5,772 nt of DNA, from the NCBI GenBank assembly GCA_902783995.1, contig CACZTG010000304.1, positions 1 through 5,772 on the forward strand. Direction: 5' to 3'. Position numbers and translations under genes: made by a program. The stretch comes from an uncultured Ruminococcus sp. GTDB taxonomy: Bacteria; Bacillota_A; Clostridia; RUG12999. Below the pieces are notes generated by a model. It did not search any database, had not been told where the DNA came from, and saw only the letters and a list, made by a program, of their open reading frames with translations. How positions within the stretch are numbered: position 1 is the stretch's first letter; each line of letters begins with the position of its first letter. Below are positions 1 to 5,772 of the stretch, piece by piece.

Positions 1-1764
1 AGCGGCACCGATTTTTCTGTAAATCCGAGCGCGGATGACGCGGACAAAATCAAATTCTTTGCCGTTGATTCTCTTAAAAATTTAAGGCTTTTAAGCCAGA
101 TAGGCGAAATAAATCAGGAAGGCTTTTCCGAGAAACGAATAGCGGAGCAAAACGCGCCCGAAGATTTCAGCGTTGATTTTGTAAGTGACGATTCCGGCTT
201 TAACGTAAGCGCGGAAGGTCCGGATGCTTATGCGGTTCTTGCGCTGCCCGAGGGCAAAACTCCGGAGGATATTACGAAAGCAAACGCATATGAGCTTATT
301 GCCGGCATTGACGCATGCGGCGGCAAAGATGAAGCACCGGTCAAACTGATATTTGATGATGAAAAATTTAAAGACGGATATTATTCTTTTTATGTTTCGC
401 AATCGGACAAAAATCCGAAAGACGGTTACTTTGCAACACAGAAAACAATAGCGGAACTTTATGCCGATTTAAACGATAAAAATGTCAGCAGCGAAAGAGT
501 TAAGGAATGTATTGAAAGTCCTGTTTTAAATCTTGACCTTTCGGATTATAACCGTGTGACAAAGGATACGGCTGTTTCGCAGTTTATTTCTTTTAAAAAG
601 GAAAAAATAGAAATCGTTGCCGATATTAAAGAAGCGCTTGACAAAGCGGTAGGTACTGTGCTTTTCTGCTCTGCGGTTAAAAAGAGTGATGCGGATTTGA
701 AAAAATACGCTTCTTTAATCGGTTTTGACGAAAATAAAGTTAAAAAGGTAACTGAAGAGCTTGATAAAGATGATAAAGAATATTTATTTAAGCTTCTCGG
801 AGAAAAAAGTGCCGAAATAAACACGGAAAATGCAATCTCTCTTTTTGAAAACGCTTATTTGTGCGCCGCCGCGAGCAGTAAGAGCAACACATGGAAAATG
901 CTTAAGGAAATTGTAAAGGACACGGTTGATTATACGCTTATTCCGTCAGGTATAGACGAGGCGGCCGTTTTCAAAGCTATGCTTAATGCAAACTACAGCG
1001 AGCCGGAGGGTATTGTAAAAAAATACAAAGCGGTAATAGAAGAACTTCAAGGCAGCAAGGAAAGCGATAAAAAAAGCTCGTCCTCGGGCGGCAGCTCTTC
1101 CGGAAAGAAATATTACGCAGTATCCGATACGGGTACGGTTACGACTCCGGACACCGCCTCGTATGTTCCGCAAAGCGGCTCCGGACATTTAAGCCTGTTT
1201 AAAGACTTACCCGAAACACACTGGGCATATAAAAATATTATATCTCTTTTGGAGCAGAATATTTTAAGCAAGGACGAAAACTTCAGACCTAATGATAAAG
1301 TAAAAAGAGAAGAATTTGCAAAAATGCTTGTAATGATATTTAAGCCAGTAACGGATAAAAAGAAAGCTTTCAGCGATGTAACCGAAAACGACTGGTATTA
1401 TCCTTATGTAAACGCGGCATTTTCGGGAGGCATTGCCGGAGGAATTTCCGAAACCGAATTCGGCTCCGGAATGAATATTTCAAGGCAGGATATGGCAAAA
1501 ATGCTTTATAACGCAATCGGAGTAAAGAAAAAAGCCGAAGAAGAAACCGAAGAAGCCGAAGAACAGAACGAAGAAGAAAAGCTTGCATTTGAAGATGCGG
1601 ACGATATTTCTGATTACGCGCTTGAGGCGGTGGCATTTTTAAGCAGACACGGTATATTAAACGGTGATGAGAACGGAAATATGAATCCTAAGGGCAATGC
1701 TACAAGAGCGGAATGTGCGGCTATGCTTGACAGATTCTTAAATAACAGAAATAATATCCGATAA
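1..1764 (+). CDS. Surface protein with Ig-like module, helical repeats and C-terminal SLH triad (5' partial)
   Basis: The frame is open from base 1 to the TAA at 1762-1764, giving 587 codons with the true start outside the window. Codons 14-34 (DADKIKFFAVDSLKNLRLLS) resemble the closing strand motif, roughly 'KxFxWDSLxxMKPL', of beta-sandwich modules common in clostridial secreted proteins, though the usual Trp and Pro are replaced. Codons 56-137 look like a second beta-rich module ending near DGYYSFYVSQ. Codons 176-351 are alpha-helical repeats, followed by a Ser/Gly linker. Three SLH domains fill codons 400-449, 456-507 and 529-581, with TRAE-type motifs KREE, SRQD and TRAE. Known of the family: SLH triads bind pyruvylated secondary cell-wall polymer, so the protein should sit on the cell surface. 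No catalytic motif is visible. An enzyme domain could lie upstream of the window, so its activity is unknown. The gene is followed after 12 bases by another SLH gene. Confidence 0.9.
   Translation, partial: SGTDFSVNPSADDADKIKFFAVDSLKNLRLLSQIGEINQEGFSEKRIAEQNAPEDFSVDFVSDDSGFNVSAEGPDAYAVLALPEGKTPEDITKANAYELIAGIDACGGKDEAPVKLIFDDEKFKDGYYSFYVSQSDKNPKDGYFATQKTIAELYADLNDKNVSSERVKECIESPVLNLDLSDYNRVTKDTAVSQFISFKKEKIEIVADIKEALDKAVGTVLFCSAVKKSDADLKKYASLIGFDENKVKKVTEELDKDDKEYLFKLLGEKSAEINTENAISLFENAYLCAAASSKSNTWKMLKEIVKDTVDYTLIPSGIDEAAVFKAMLNANYSEPEGIVKKYKAVIEELQGSKESDKKSSSSGGSSSGKKYYAVSDTGTVTTPDTASYVPQSGSGHLSLFKDLPETHWAYKNIISLLEQNILSKDENFRPNDKVKREEFAKMLVMIFKPVTDKKKAFSDVTENDWYYPYVNAAFSGGIAGGISETEFGSGMNISRQDMAKMLYNAIGVKKKAEEETEEAEEQNEEEKLAFEDADDISDYALEAVAFLSRHGILNGDENGNMNPKGNATRAECAAMLDRFLNNRNNIR
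526..1053 (+). repeat. Diverged alpha-helical repeat units in the first protein (about 2.5 copies)
   Basis: Read by eye, the helical stretch before the Ser/Gly linker aligns to itself as three units: 526-714 (begins LNLDLSDYN), 715-921 (begins LIGFDENKV) and 922-1053 (begins TVDYTLIPSG, shorter). Each has a short leader with a Leu/Ile-Asp turn, a helix of the type VSQFISFKK / YLFKLLGEK / VFKAMLNAN, a turn around Ile/Glu, and a helix of the type IKEALDKAV / AISLFENAY / IVKKYKAVI. The first two units then continue into a further helix. The repeat is visible in protein, not in DNA. Similar helical units lie before SLH triads in other clostridial surface proteins as I recall them. Their function is not known to me; a spacer or stalk role is inference. 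Confidence 0.55.
1054..1110 (+). other. Ser/Gly/Lys-rich flexible linker
   Basis: These 19 codons encode a low-complexity run (SKESDKKSSSSGGSSSGKK) separating the helical repeats from the region leading into the SLH triad. Such linkers are typical between the exported modules and the wall-binding triad of SLH proteins. A further weakly structured Thr/Ser/Tyr-rich stretch follows, up to about base 1185. Confidence 0.75.
1198..1743 (+). other. C-terminal SLH domain triad of the first protein
   Basis: Three SLH domains are encoded at about 1198-1347, 1366-1521 and 1585-1743. Each opens with a 'F.D' element (FKDLPETHWAY, FSDVTENDWYY, FEDADDISDYA), continues through a helix to a Gly turn (the NILS, GGIAGG and HGILNGD regions), and ends with a helix starting at the TRAE-like site (VKREEFAKML, ISRQDMAKML, ATRAECAAML). 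The basic residue of the TRAE motif, which contacts pyruvylated polymer in characterised SLH proteins, is kept in all three. An acidic insert separates the second and third domains. Confidence 0.93.
1525..1581 (+). other. Glu-rich insert between SLH domains 2 and 3
   Basis: Nineteen codons (KKKAEEETEEAEEQNEEEK) form a highly charged, mostly Glu segment. The coding strand is correspondingly purine-rich with repeated GAA codons. SLH domains within a triad are usually joined by much shorter connectors, so this is an unusual spacer. It probably arose by or tolerates codon-repeat slippage, which is an inference. Confidence 0.75.
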
Positions 1765-1770
1765 GGAGGA
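1763..1770 (+). promoter_or_regulatory. Ribosome binding site overlapping the upstream stop codon
   Basis: AAGGAGGA lies six bases before the ATG at 1777. Its first two bases are also the last two of the TAA stop of the preceding gene. This near-perfect Shine-Dalgarno sequence fixes the start of the 922-codon gene. It also implies that ribosomes ending on the first gene expose or reuse the site, so translational coupling is likely. Confidence 0.9.
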
Positions 1771-1776
1771 ATACCG

Positions 1777-4545
1777 ATGAAATTAATAAGAAAGATATCC
1801 TTACTGCTTGTTACGGCGCTACTATTCGGTCTTATGGTTTTCCCGGCTGCTGCGGGATATAAAGAAAGTGACGAAATAATATATGAGCAGGCATTTGAGC
1901 TTCTTAATTCGCTCGGAATAAGCGTTTCGCAGCAGAAGGATTTTTCGCTTGATATTACAAGAGGCGAATTTTGTGATATGGTAGCGAGATTAATAAATAT
2001 TACCGACTATGAAGCACCTGTATGCTATTATCCCGATGTTGTAAGAACTCACACATATGCACAGGCAATTTACGGGCTCAGTAAATTCGGTTATGTTAAG
2101 GGAGATACAGACGGTAACTTTTTGCCTGACAGCCCGATTACGGCAAATCAGGCGGCAAAAGCAGTCGTAAAAGCTCTCGGCTATACGGAAGAAATGCTCG
2201 GAAGCGATATATATCCGACATCTTACATTATGAAAGCAAGAGAAATAAAGCTCTTTAATAATGTAGGCGCTTCAGGAGAGGAAGCACTTTCGAGAGGCGA
2301 GGCGTTTGTGTTCATAGAAAATGCACTTAACGCTCCTGCGGCTGAAATGAACGGAGTTCAGGGCGGGTATGTGCAGTATTCGGTAGATAAAAAAGGCTAT
2401 GCGGCAGATACATATCACTCGCTTAAAAAAGATACAGGTATAATTGACTCAAACTTTTTAACAACGCTCAGCGGTTCATCAAAAACAAGTGTTGGCGAAA
2501 ACCGCATTACAATAGACGGAAAAGCGTTTAATATTAAAAATAAGTCATACAGAGAGTATCTCGGTTATAATGTTGAGTATTACGCAAACGATGATGATGA
2601 AATTTTGTATTTAAGACCGTATAACAACAATGTATGTGAAATTGACTATGAGGATATAACTGAGTTTAATTTAAACTATGTAAACTATGAAGTAAACAAC
2701 AAGACTAAAAAGCTCAGCATTTCAAAGAATGTCGATTTTATATATAACGGCGTTGCTTATCCCGAATTTAATCCGGCGAGCTTCACAAATGAATATTTTG
2801 ATGAGCACAGGGGCAGCTTTGTTTTTGTGGATAACGATAACGATGAAAGGTACGACTGCATATTTGCAAATGAATATGTTACCTATGTTGTAAATTACGC
2901 AAACGATGACACAAAGACAATTTATATGAAAAATTATGACGACGACAGTAAAAGAAGCGTTTCGTTTGAAGATGCGGATTATATTGAACTTACGCGTCCC
3001 GACGGGCTTGAAATACCGTTTTCCGTTATGCTTACAAACGAATCGGCGTCGGTATTCGAAAGCAAGGACGGAAAATATGTTAAGATAATCGCCGCGGCTA
3101 TAAAAGCAAACGGAACAGTTAAAAGTCTTGACGATGACGGCGTGCTTTTAATGGAGCATGAGGACGGCACGGAGGGCGAATATAAGCTTGACAGCCGCGA
3201 AAAGAAAACCATAGACTCGCTTGTGCCGGGCTTTTCGGGAGAATTTATCCTTAACTTTAAAGGCGAAATATGCGGAGTTACAAGCTTCCTTGGTGAAAAC
3301 TATAAATACGGATTTCTTGTAAGAGTGCTTGAAGCCGATAAGCGTTATGACAATCTTGAATTTAAGGTTCTTTGCGCCGACGGTAAAATGCGTATATTTA
3401 AGGTTGACGAAAAAACTCTTATAGACGCAAAGAAGTACACGGATTTGCGTGAGCTTTACGCAAAACTCACAAAAACCGATATTTCAACCGGAAGCACATA
3501 TACACGTTCTCAAATTATACGGTATATAGACAGCAGCGATAATACATATATTAAAAAGATAGATACGGCGGAGCTTGGCGAAAATGAGGAGGAAGTAAAT
3601 TCGATTAATGTTGAAAGCTATACAGGCTCAAGCTACAGACCTTCGCAGATGTACTGTTTTGGTAAAATGCAGTTTGATGTAAACGACCTTGTTGTTTTTG
3701 TTGTACCGAGAGTTGCATCGGGTCCCGATTCCGATATAAACACAGCGACAGATAAGGATTATTTTGTAAGATATAATCTTGCCGATTGGTGGAAGAGGGA
3801 ATATATGGATGCCGACGCCGTAATAAAGGACAGGGACGGCGGACTTGCAAACTGCGTAGCGGCATATTATGAATATTACCGTGAGCTTCCCATAGGCGGA
3901 AACAGGTTGTATTTTAATACAAATCCCACAATCGCAATGGTTGATTCCGTTACTTACGGTGCTAGTGAAGACGGTGAAAAGGTGCCGATAATAAAATTTG
4001 TTACAACAACACTTGTTGAGTCAAAGCAAGGGGCGAATATTGAGTGTTCGCAAAAGAAGGTTTATGACGCGGACGGAAAAGTGGTTGTCGGTGAACGAGC
4101 AACGCTCAAAAAAGGTGATGTAATAATATTTTATGCCGATACGGACGGATTGATTGAATATACCGAGGTTGTGTATGATGTTTCGCGTACGGATAACGCG
4201 AGATTCATTTTGCCCGAATATAAATCAAATGTCAACGTTGCGGGAATGGCATATTCAAAGTCAGGAAAGACACTGAAAATGACATCGGTGGTAAAACCGG
4301 GTGCGCCTGCGGCATATGACAAGTCAAATCCGATTGCGACCTTTGATATAAGCAACGATAATCTGTTTACAGGCGTTATACCCGAATCAACCGTAAAGAT
4401 TCTGGTATATGACAGCAAAAATGAAACAGTAAGAAAAGGCAACATGTTTGATATACAGGATTACAAAAACAATCCCGATGCCACATCATTGATTTACATT
4501 AGATGGTCATACGGTGTTCCAACAACAATGTGTATCTTCAATTAG
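1777..4545 (+). CDS. Secreted SLH-anchored protein with a large unassigned beta-rich region
   Basis: A complete 922-residue product. Residues 1-26 form a classical Sec signal peptide: basic MKLIRK, hydrophobic core, and an AAA cleavage site before GYKES. Three N-terminal SLH domains follow at about 33-77, 85-136 and 143-185. The middle one is clearest (YPDVV...YAQAIYGLSKFGYVKGDTDGNF...), while the other two have weaker first halves. Their TRAE-type motifs read TRGE, TANQ and SRGE, so the middle domain has lost the Arg and acidic residue. Residues about 192-922 are beta-strand-rich, full of Asp, Asn and Tyr, and contain a recurring strand pair (262-281, 346-367, 485-504, 778-801) plus a calcium-loop-like DNDNDERYD at 352-360. 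I recognise no named family or catalytic site there. The product should be displayed on the cell wall with its C-terminal region outward. It sits in a probable operon, 12 bases after one surface-protein gene and directly before another. Confidence is high for the gene and the anchor; function beyond anchoring is unknown. Confidence 0.95.
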   Translation: MKLIRKISLLLVTALLFGLMVFPAAAGYKESDEIIYEQAFELLNSLGISVSQQKDFSLDITRGEFCDMVARLINITDYEAPVCYYPDVVRTHTYAQAIYGLSKFGYVKGDTDGNFLPDSPITANQAAKAVVKALGYTEEMLGSDIYPTSYIMKAREIKLFNNVGASGEEALSRGEAFVFIENALNAPAAEMNGVQGGYVQYSVDKKGYAADTYHSLKKDTGIIDSNFLTTLSGSSKTSVGENRITIDGKAFNIKNKSYREYLGYNVEYYANDDDEILYLRPYNNNVCEIDYEDITEFNLNYVNYEVNNKTKKLSISKNVDFIYNGVAYPEFNPASFTNEYFDEHRGSFVFVDNDNDERYDCIFANEYVTYVVNYANDDTKTIYMKNYDDDSKRSVSFEDADYIELTRPDGLEIPFSVMLTNESASVFESKDGKYVKIIAAAIKANGTVKSLDDDGVLLMEHEDGTEGEYKLDSREKKTIDSLVPGFSGEFILNFKGEICGVTSFLGENYKYGFLVRVLEADKRYDNLEFKVLCADGKMRIFKVDEKTLIDAKKYTDLRELYAKLTKTDISTGSTYTRSQIIRYIDSSDNTYIKKIDTAELGENEEEVNSINVESYTGSSYRPSQMYCFGKMQFDVNDLVVFVVPRVASGPDSDINTATDKDYFVRYNLADWWKREYMDADAVIKDRDGGLANCVAAYYEYYRELPIGGNRLYFNTNPTIAMVDSVTYGASEDGEKVPIIKFVTTTLVESKQGANIECSQKKVYDADGKVVVGERATLKKGDVIIFYADTDGLIEYTEVVYDVSRTDNARFILPEYKSNVNVAGMAYSKSGKTLKMTSVVKPGAPAAYDKSNPIATFDISNDNLFTGVIPESTVKILVYDSKNETVRKGNMFDIQDYKNNPDATSLIYIRWSYGVPTTMCIFN
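1873..2331 (+). other. N-terminal SLH domain triad of the 922-residue protein
   Basis: The SLH domains are at about 1873-2007, 2029-2184 and 2203-2331. The second has the typical 'G.VKGD.DGNF.PDSPIT' turn. The first is recognisable mainly from its closing half (LDITRGEFCDMVARL), and the third from LSRGEAFVFIENAL. As a triad right after the signal peptide this is a standard arrangement for S-layer or S-layer-associated proteins, but sequence conservation is weaker than in the triad of the upstream gene. Confidence 0.82.
2350..4542 (+). other. Unassigned beta-rich C-terminal region with recurring strand-pair motif
   Basis: Residues 192-922 of the SLH protein. By eye, a motif of the form 'G-x-hydrophobic-x-hydrophobic... 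short Asp/Asn/Gly turn ...E/D-I-hydrophobic' appears at LGYNVEYYANDDDEILYL (262-279), RGSFVFVDNDNDERYDCIF (345-363), SGEFILNFKGEICGVTSF (487-504) and KKGDVIIFYADTDGLIEY (778-795). Shorter look-alikes occur near 635-646 and 870-885. In several cases a short 'DGK/NG' strand precedes it. This suggests several small beta modules in series. The family is not known to me, and module boundaries are approximate. Confidence 0.5.
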
Positions 4546-4554
4546 AAATAATAT

Positions 4555-4561
4555 GAGGGGA
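4555..4561 (+). promoter_or_regulatory. Ribosome binding site supporting a TTG start for the third gene
   Basis: GAGGGGA is the only Shine-Dalgarno-like sequence between the TAG at 4543-4545 and the third gene. It is nine bases before TTG 4571. It is too close to the in-frame ATG at 4562 and lies inside the codons following the in-frame ATG at 4553, which itself has only AT-rich sequence upstream. It therefore argues for initiation at TTG 4571. The match to the anti-Shine-Dalgarno is only moderate, because the core is GAGG. Confidence 0.6.
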
Positions 4562-4570
4562 ATGGTATTT

Positions 4571-5772
4571 TTGAGGACAAAAAAGTATTCGGCAAAAATA
4601 TTGTTGCTGATAACGGCGCTTCTTGTTTCGGTTATTTCTGTTCCTGAGGTCTGCGCGGATGCCTTAACCGTTCCGCAGATTCGCAGAATGCTTGACATGG
4701 GCGCGTCGGGAACAGAGCTCGGAATACTTGAAAGCTCGGGCTATTCATATAAAGATAAGTTTTATAATTTTACTTCACAGTATTCTATGAGCTCATATTC
4801 GCAAAGTACCGTGGTTTATAACGGAACAAACGCGTTCAGAATGAACTTCTACAACAGAACAAGCGATACGGGCGGCGTGTTTACAATGGATTATATGTAC
4901 ACCGCTTTTACGAGTACGGTCGCTGTTCCGAGATATGTGGATTACGAGAGCACAGCTCTTCAGTTTGCGTATAATCCGAGGTATGAAAGAGAAAATTCAT
5001 ATGTCGGTATAACCTGCCGTACCGCGGGAGAAGGTACCGCGGCGCTTATGATTTCGCTTAAGGATTATATTGGTCTTACAGGCGCGGATTATGCAAAGGA
5101 CGAATGGATAAAGGTAACCGTACCGCTTAAATACTTTGAGGAAAACGGAGAATTTGAGACCGTAAAGGGCTCTTCGACAACCTTTAAAATGCACTGCACA
5201 AACGGAGTTATATTTGCGTATTCGCTTGAAAATATGTTAAACGCACCGTCAAGTACTCTTATAGCTTATGTTGACGATGTAAGGTTTGTAAGCGTTCCCG
5301 TTCCGCCAAAAAATTTAAAATACTTCACAAACGGAAGCTCGGTTACGCTTTCATGGAACGGTCTTTCCGGAAATACCGCAGACATATATAAGGTTTACAG
5401 GAACGGCTCGCTTCTTAGTACCGTAACAGGTGAGGCTTCTTATACCGATAATACCGTCGTAAACGGAACGAGCTATGTTTATTCTGTCTTGTCGGTTAAA
5501 GCGGACGGAGCAAAATCAGTTTCCTCGCATATCGAAATTACCGCGGGAAATCAGAATGTTGCCTCGTTTACGGAAAGTGAAGGTCTTTCGGCGCATGCCG
5601 GAGGCGCGGCTTTTTCGGAAAACGCCGCCGCGCTTATGTTCAGCGGCAGTGAGGGCACGGATTTGTTTGCGATATATAAAAACGGCTCGCCTTACGGAAA
5701 GAGCAGTAGCGGATATTTTTACGACACTGCTTTCACGGAGGGTGACAGCTACGAGATTTACGCTTTAAACAC
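4571..5772 (+). CDS. Secreted protein with jelly-roll (CBM-like) and fibronectin type III modules (3' partial)
   Basis: The frame is open to the last base of the window, giving 400 complete codons from TTG 4571. In-frame ATGs at 4553 and 4562 would add 6 or 3 residues. Residues 1-29 are a Sec signal peptide: MRTKKYSAK, hydrophobic core, and a V-C-A cleavage site before DALT. Residues about 58-242 look like a galactose-binding-type jelly roll. The signs are a strand pattern with ALQFAYNP, the signature DEWIKVTVPLKYF (177-189) and the closing strand YVDDVRFV (233-240), as in many carbohydrate-binding or CIA30-like modules. Residues 245-325 are a fibronectin type III domain (PPKNLKYF, VTLSW, IYKVYRNG, YTDNTVVNGTSYVYSV). 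A second, weaker unit starts near 330 (LFAIYKNGSPYG, YEIYAL) and is cut by the window end. No SLH domain or catalytic motif is visible so far; either could lie downstream. It is probably co-transcribed with the two SLH genes and exported. Glycan binding is an inference from fold type only. Confidence 0.88.
   Translation, partial: MRTKKYSAKILLLITALLVSVISVPEVCADALTVPQIRRMLDMGASGTELGILESSGYSYKDKFYNFTSQYSMSSYSQSTVVYNGTNAFRMNFYNRTSDTGGVFTMDYMYTAFTSTVAVPRYVDYESTALQFAYNPRYERENSYVGITCRTAGEGTAALMISLKDYIGLTGADYAKDEWIKVTVPLKYFEENGEFETVKGSSTTFKMHCTNGVIFAYSLENMLNAPSSTLIAYVDDVRFVSVPVPPKNLKYFTNGSSVTLSWNGLSGNTADIYKVYRNGSLLSTVTGEASYTDNTVVNGTSYVYSVLSVKADGAKSVSSHIEITAGNQNVASFTESEGLSAHAGGAAFSENAAALMFSGSEGTDLFAIYKNGSPYGKSSSGYFYDTAFTEGDSYEIYALN
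5303..5545 (+). other. Fibronectin type III domain in the third protein
   Basis: About 81 residues match the fibronectin type III pattern: a Pro-Pro-x-x-Leu opening, the strand VTLSW with the conserved Trp, the strand IYKVYRNGSLL with a Tyr-Arg-Asn-Gly turn, and the hallmark NGTSYVYSVLSV with the Tyr of the Tyr corner. These domains serve as spacers in bacterial extracellular carbohydrate-active proteins. The following unit (from about 5558) repeats the IYKNGS and SYEIYAL elements but lacks the VTLSW Trp, so it is diverged. Confidence 0.8.

Noticed and set aside
546..824. Minus-strand open frame opposite the helical repeats
   Set aside because: It is antisense to a well-supported coding frame with recognisable protein repeats, is low-complexity Ser/Leu-rich, and has no ribosome binding site or family resemblance.
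946..1188. Minus-strand open frame across the Ser/Gly linker
   Set aside because: The Arg/Ala-rich, Phe-rich composition is typical of an antisense shadow; it overlaps a continuous coding frame leading to SLH domains.
1454..1463. Perfect palindrome CCGAATTCGG inside SLH domain 2
   Set aside because: It is a single short palindrome within coding sequence, with no U-tract, repeat or promoter context.
4131..4445. Minus-strand open frame opposite the 922-residue protein
   Set aside because: It lies wholly inside the coding frame of a complete gene with a good ribosome binding site, and shows no signal of its own.
4543..4570. Possible terminator or promoter between the second and third genes
   Set aside because: The gap is too short, contains no inverted repeat followed by T residues, and no convincing -35/-10 pair can be placed.
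5019..5042. Direct repeat GTACCGCGG at 5019-5027 and 5034-5042
   Set aside because: It encodes adjacent Thr-Ala-Gly/Thr-Ala-Ala residues in frame and is isolated; a coding coincidence is sufficient.
5475..5768. Plus-strand open frame with Arg-rich product
   Set aside because: It overlaps the fibronectin III coding frame in another phase; its Arg/Pro-rich, Leu-rich composition is typical of an out-of-frame reading, and it has no ribosome binding site.
1..5772. CRISPR array, tRNA/rRNA, insertion sequence, phage or defence genes
   Set aside because: No regularly spaced DNA repeats, RNA gene landmarks, terminal inverted repeats or transposase/nuclease-like motifs are seen; the window is filled by three surface-protein genes.

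Overview
The window looks like chromosomal DNA from a Gram-positive, low-to-moderate GC Firmicute, most likely an anaerobic member of the Clostridia (gut or rumen type). The reasons are strong AGGAGG-type ribosome binding sites, Sec signal peptides, two separate sets of S-layer homology (SLH) domains, and modules that recur in clostridial cell-surface and polysaccharide-handling proteins. No species can be named from the sequence alone.

The layout is three tightly packed genes, all on the + strand, covering essentially the whole window. (1) Bases 1-1764 are the 3' part of a large surface protein whose start lies upstream of the window. In order it has the tail of one Ig-like module, a second beta-rich module, about 175 residues of alpha-helical repeats, a Ser/Gly linker, and three C-terminal SLH domains. 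(2) Bases 1777-4545 are a complete 922-residue secreted protein with a signal peptide, three N-terminal SLH domains, and a roughly 730-residue beta-rich, Asp/Asn-rich region that I cannot assign to a named family. (3) Bases 4571-5772 are the 5' part of a third secreted protein, running off the window end. It has a signal peptide, a jelly-roll (carbohydrate-binding-like) module, one good fibronectin type III domain and the start of a second similar unit.

The intergenic gaps are only 12 and 25 bases, or 7 if an upstream ATG is used for gene 3. There is no terminator or promoter between the genes. The first gap is a ribosome binding site that overlaps the upstream stop codon. The three genes are therefore probably co-transcribed. 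Two products should be anchored non-covalently to secondary cell-wall polymer through SLH triads at opposite ends of the chain, and the third is exported with probable glycan-binding and spacer modules. The reasonable inference is a surface-layer or polysaccharide-interaction operon. No enzyme active site is visible in the part shown.

I see no RNA gene, mobile element, CRISPR array, phage gene, defence system or terminator. The least explained parts are the C-terminal region of the 922-residue protein and the helical repeats of the first protein.
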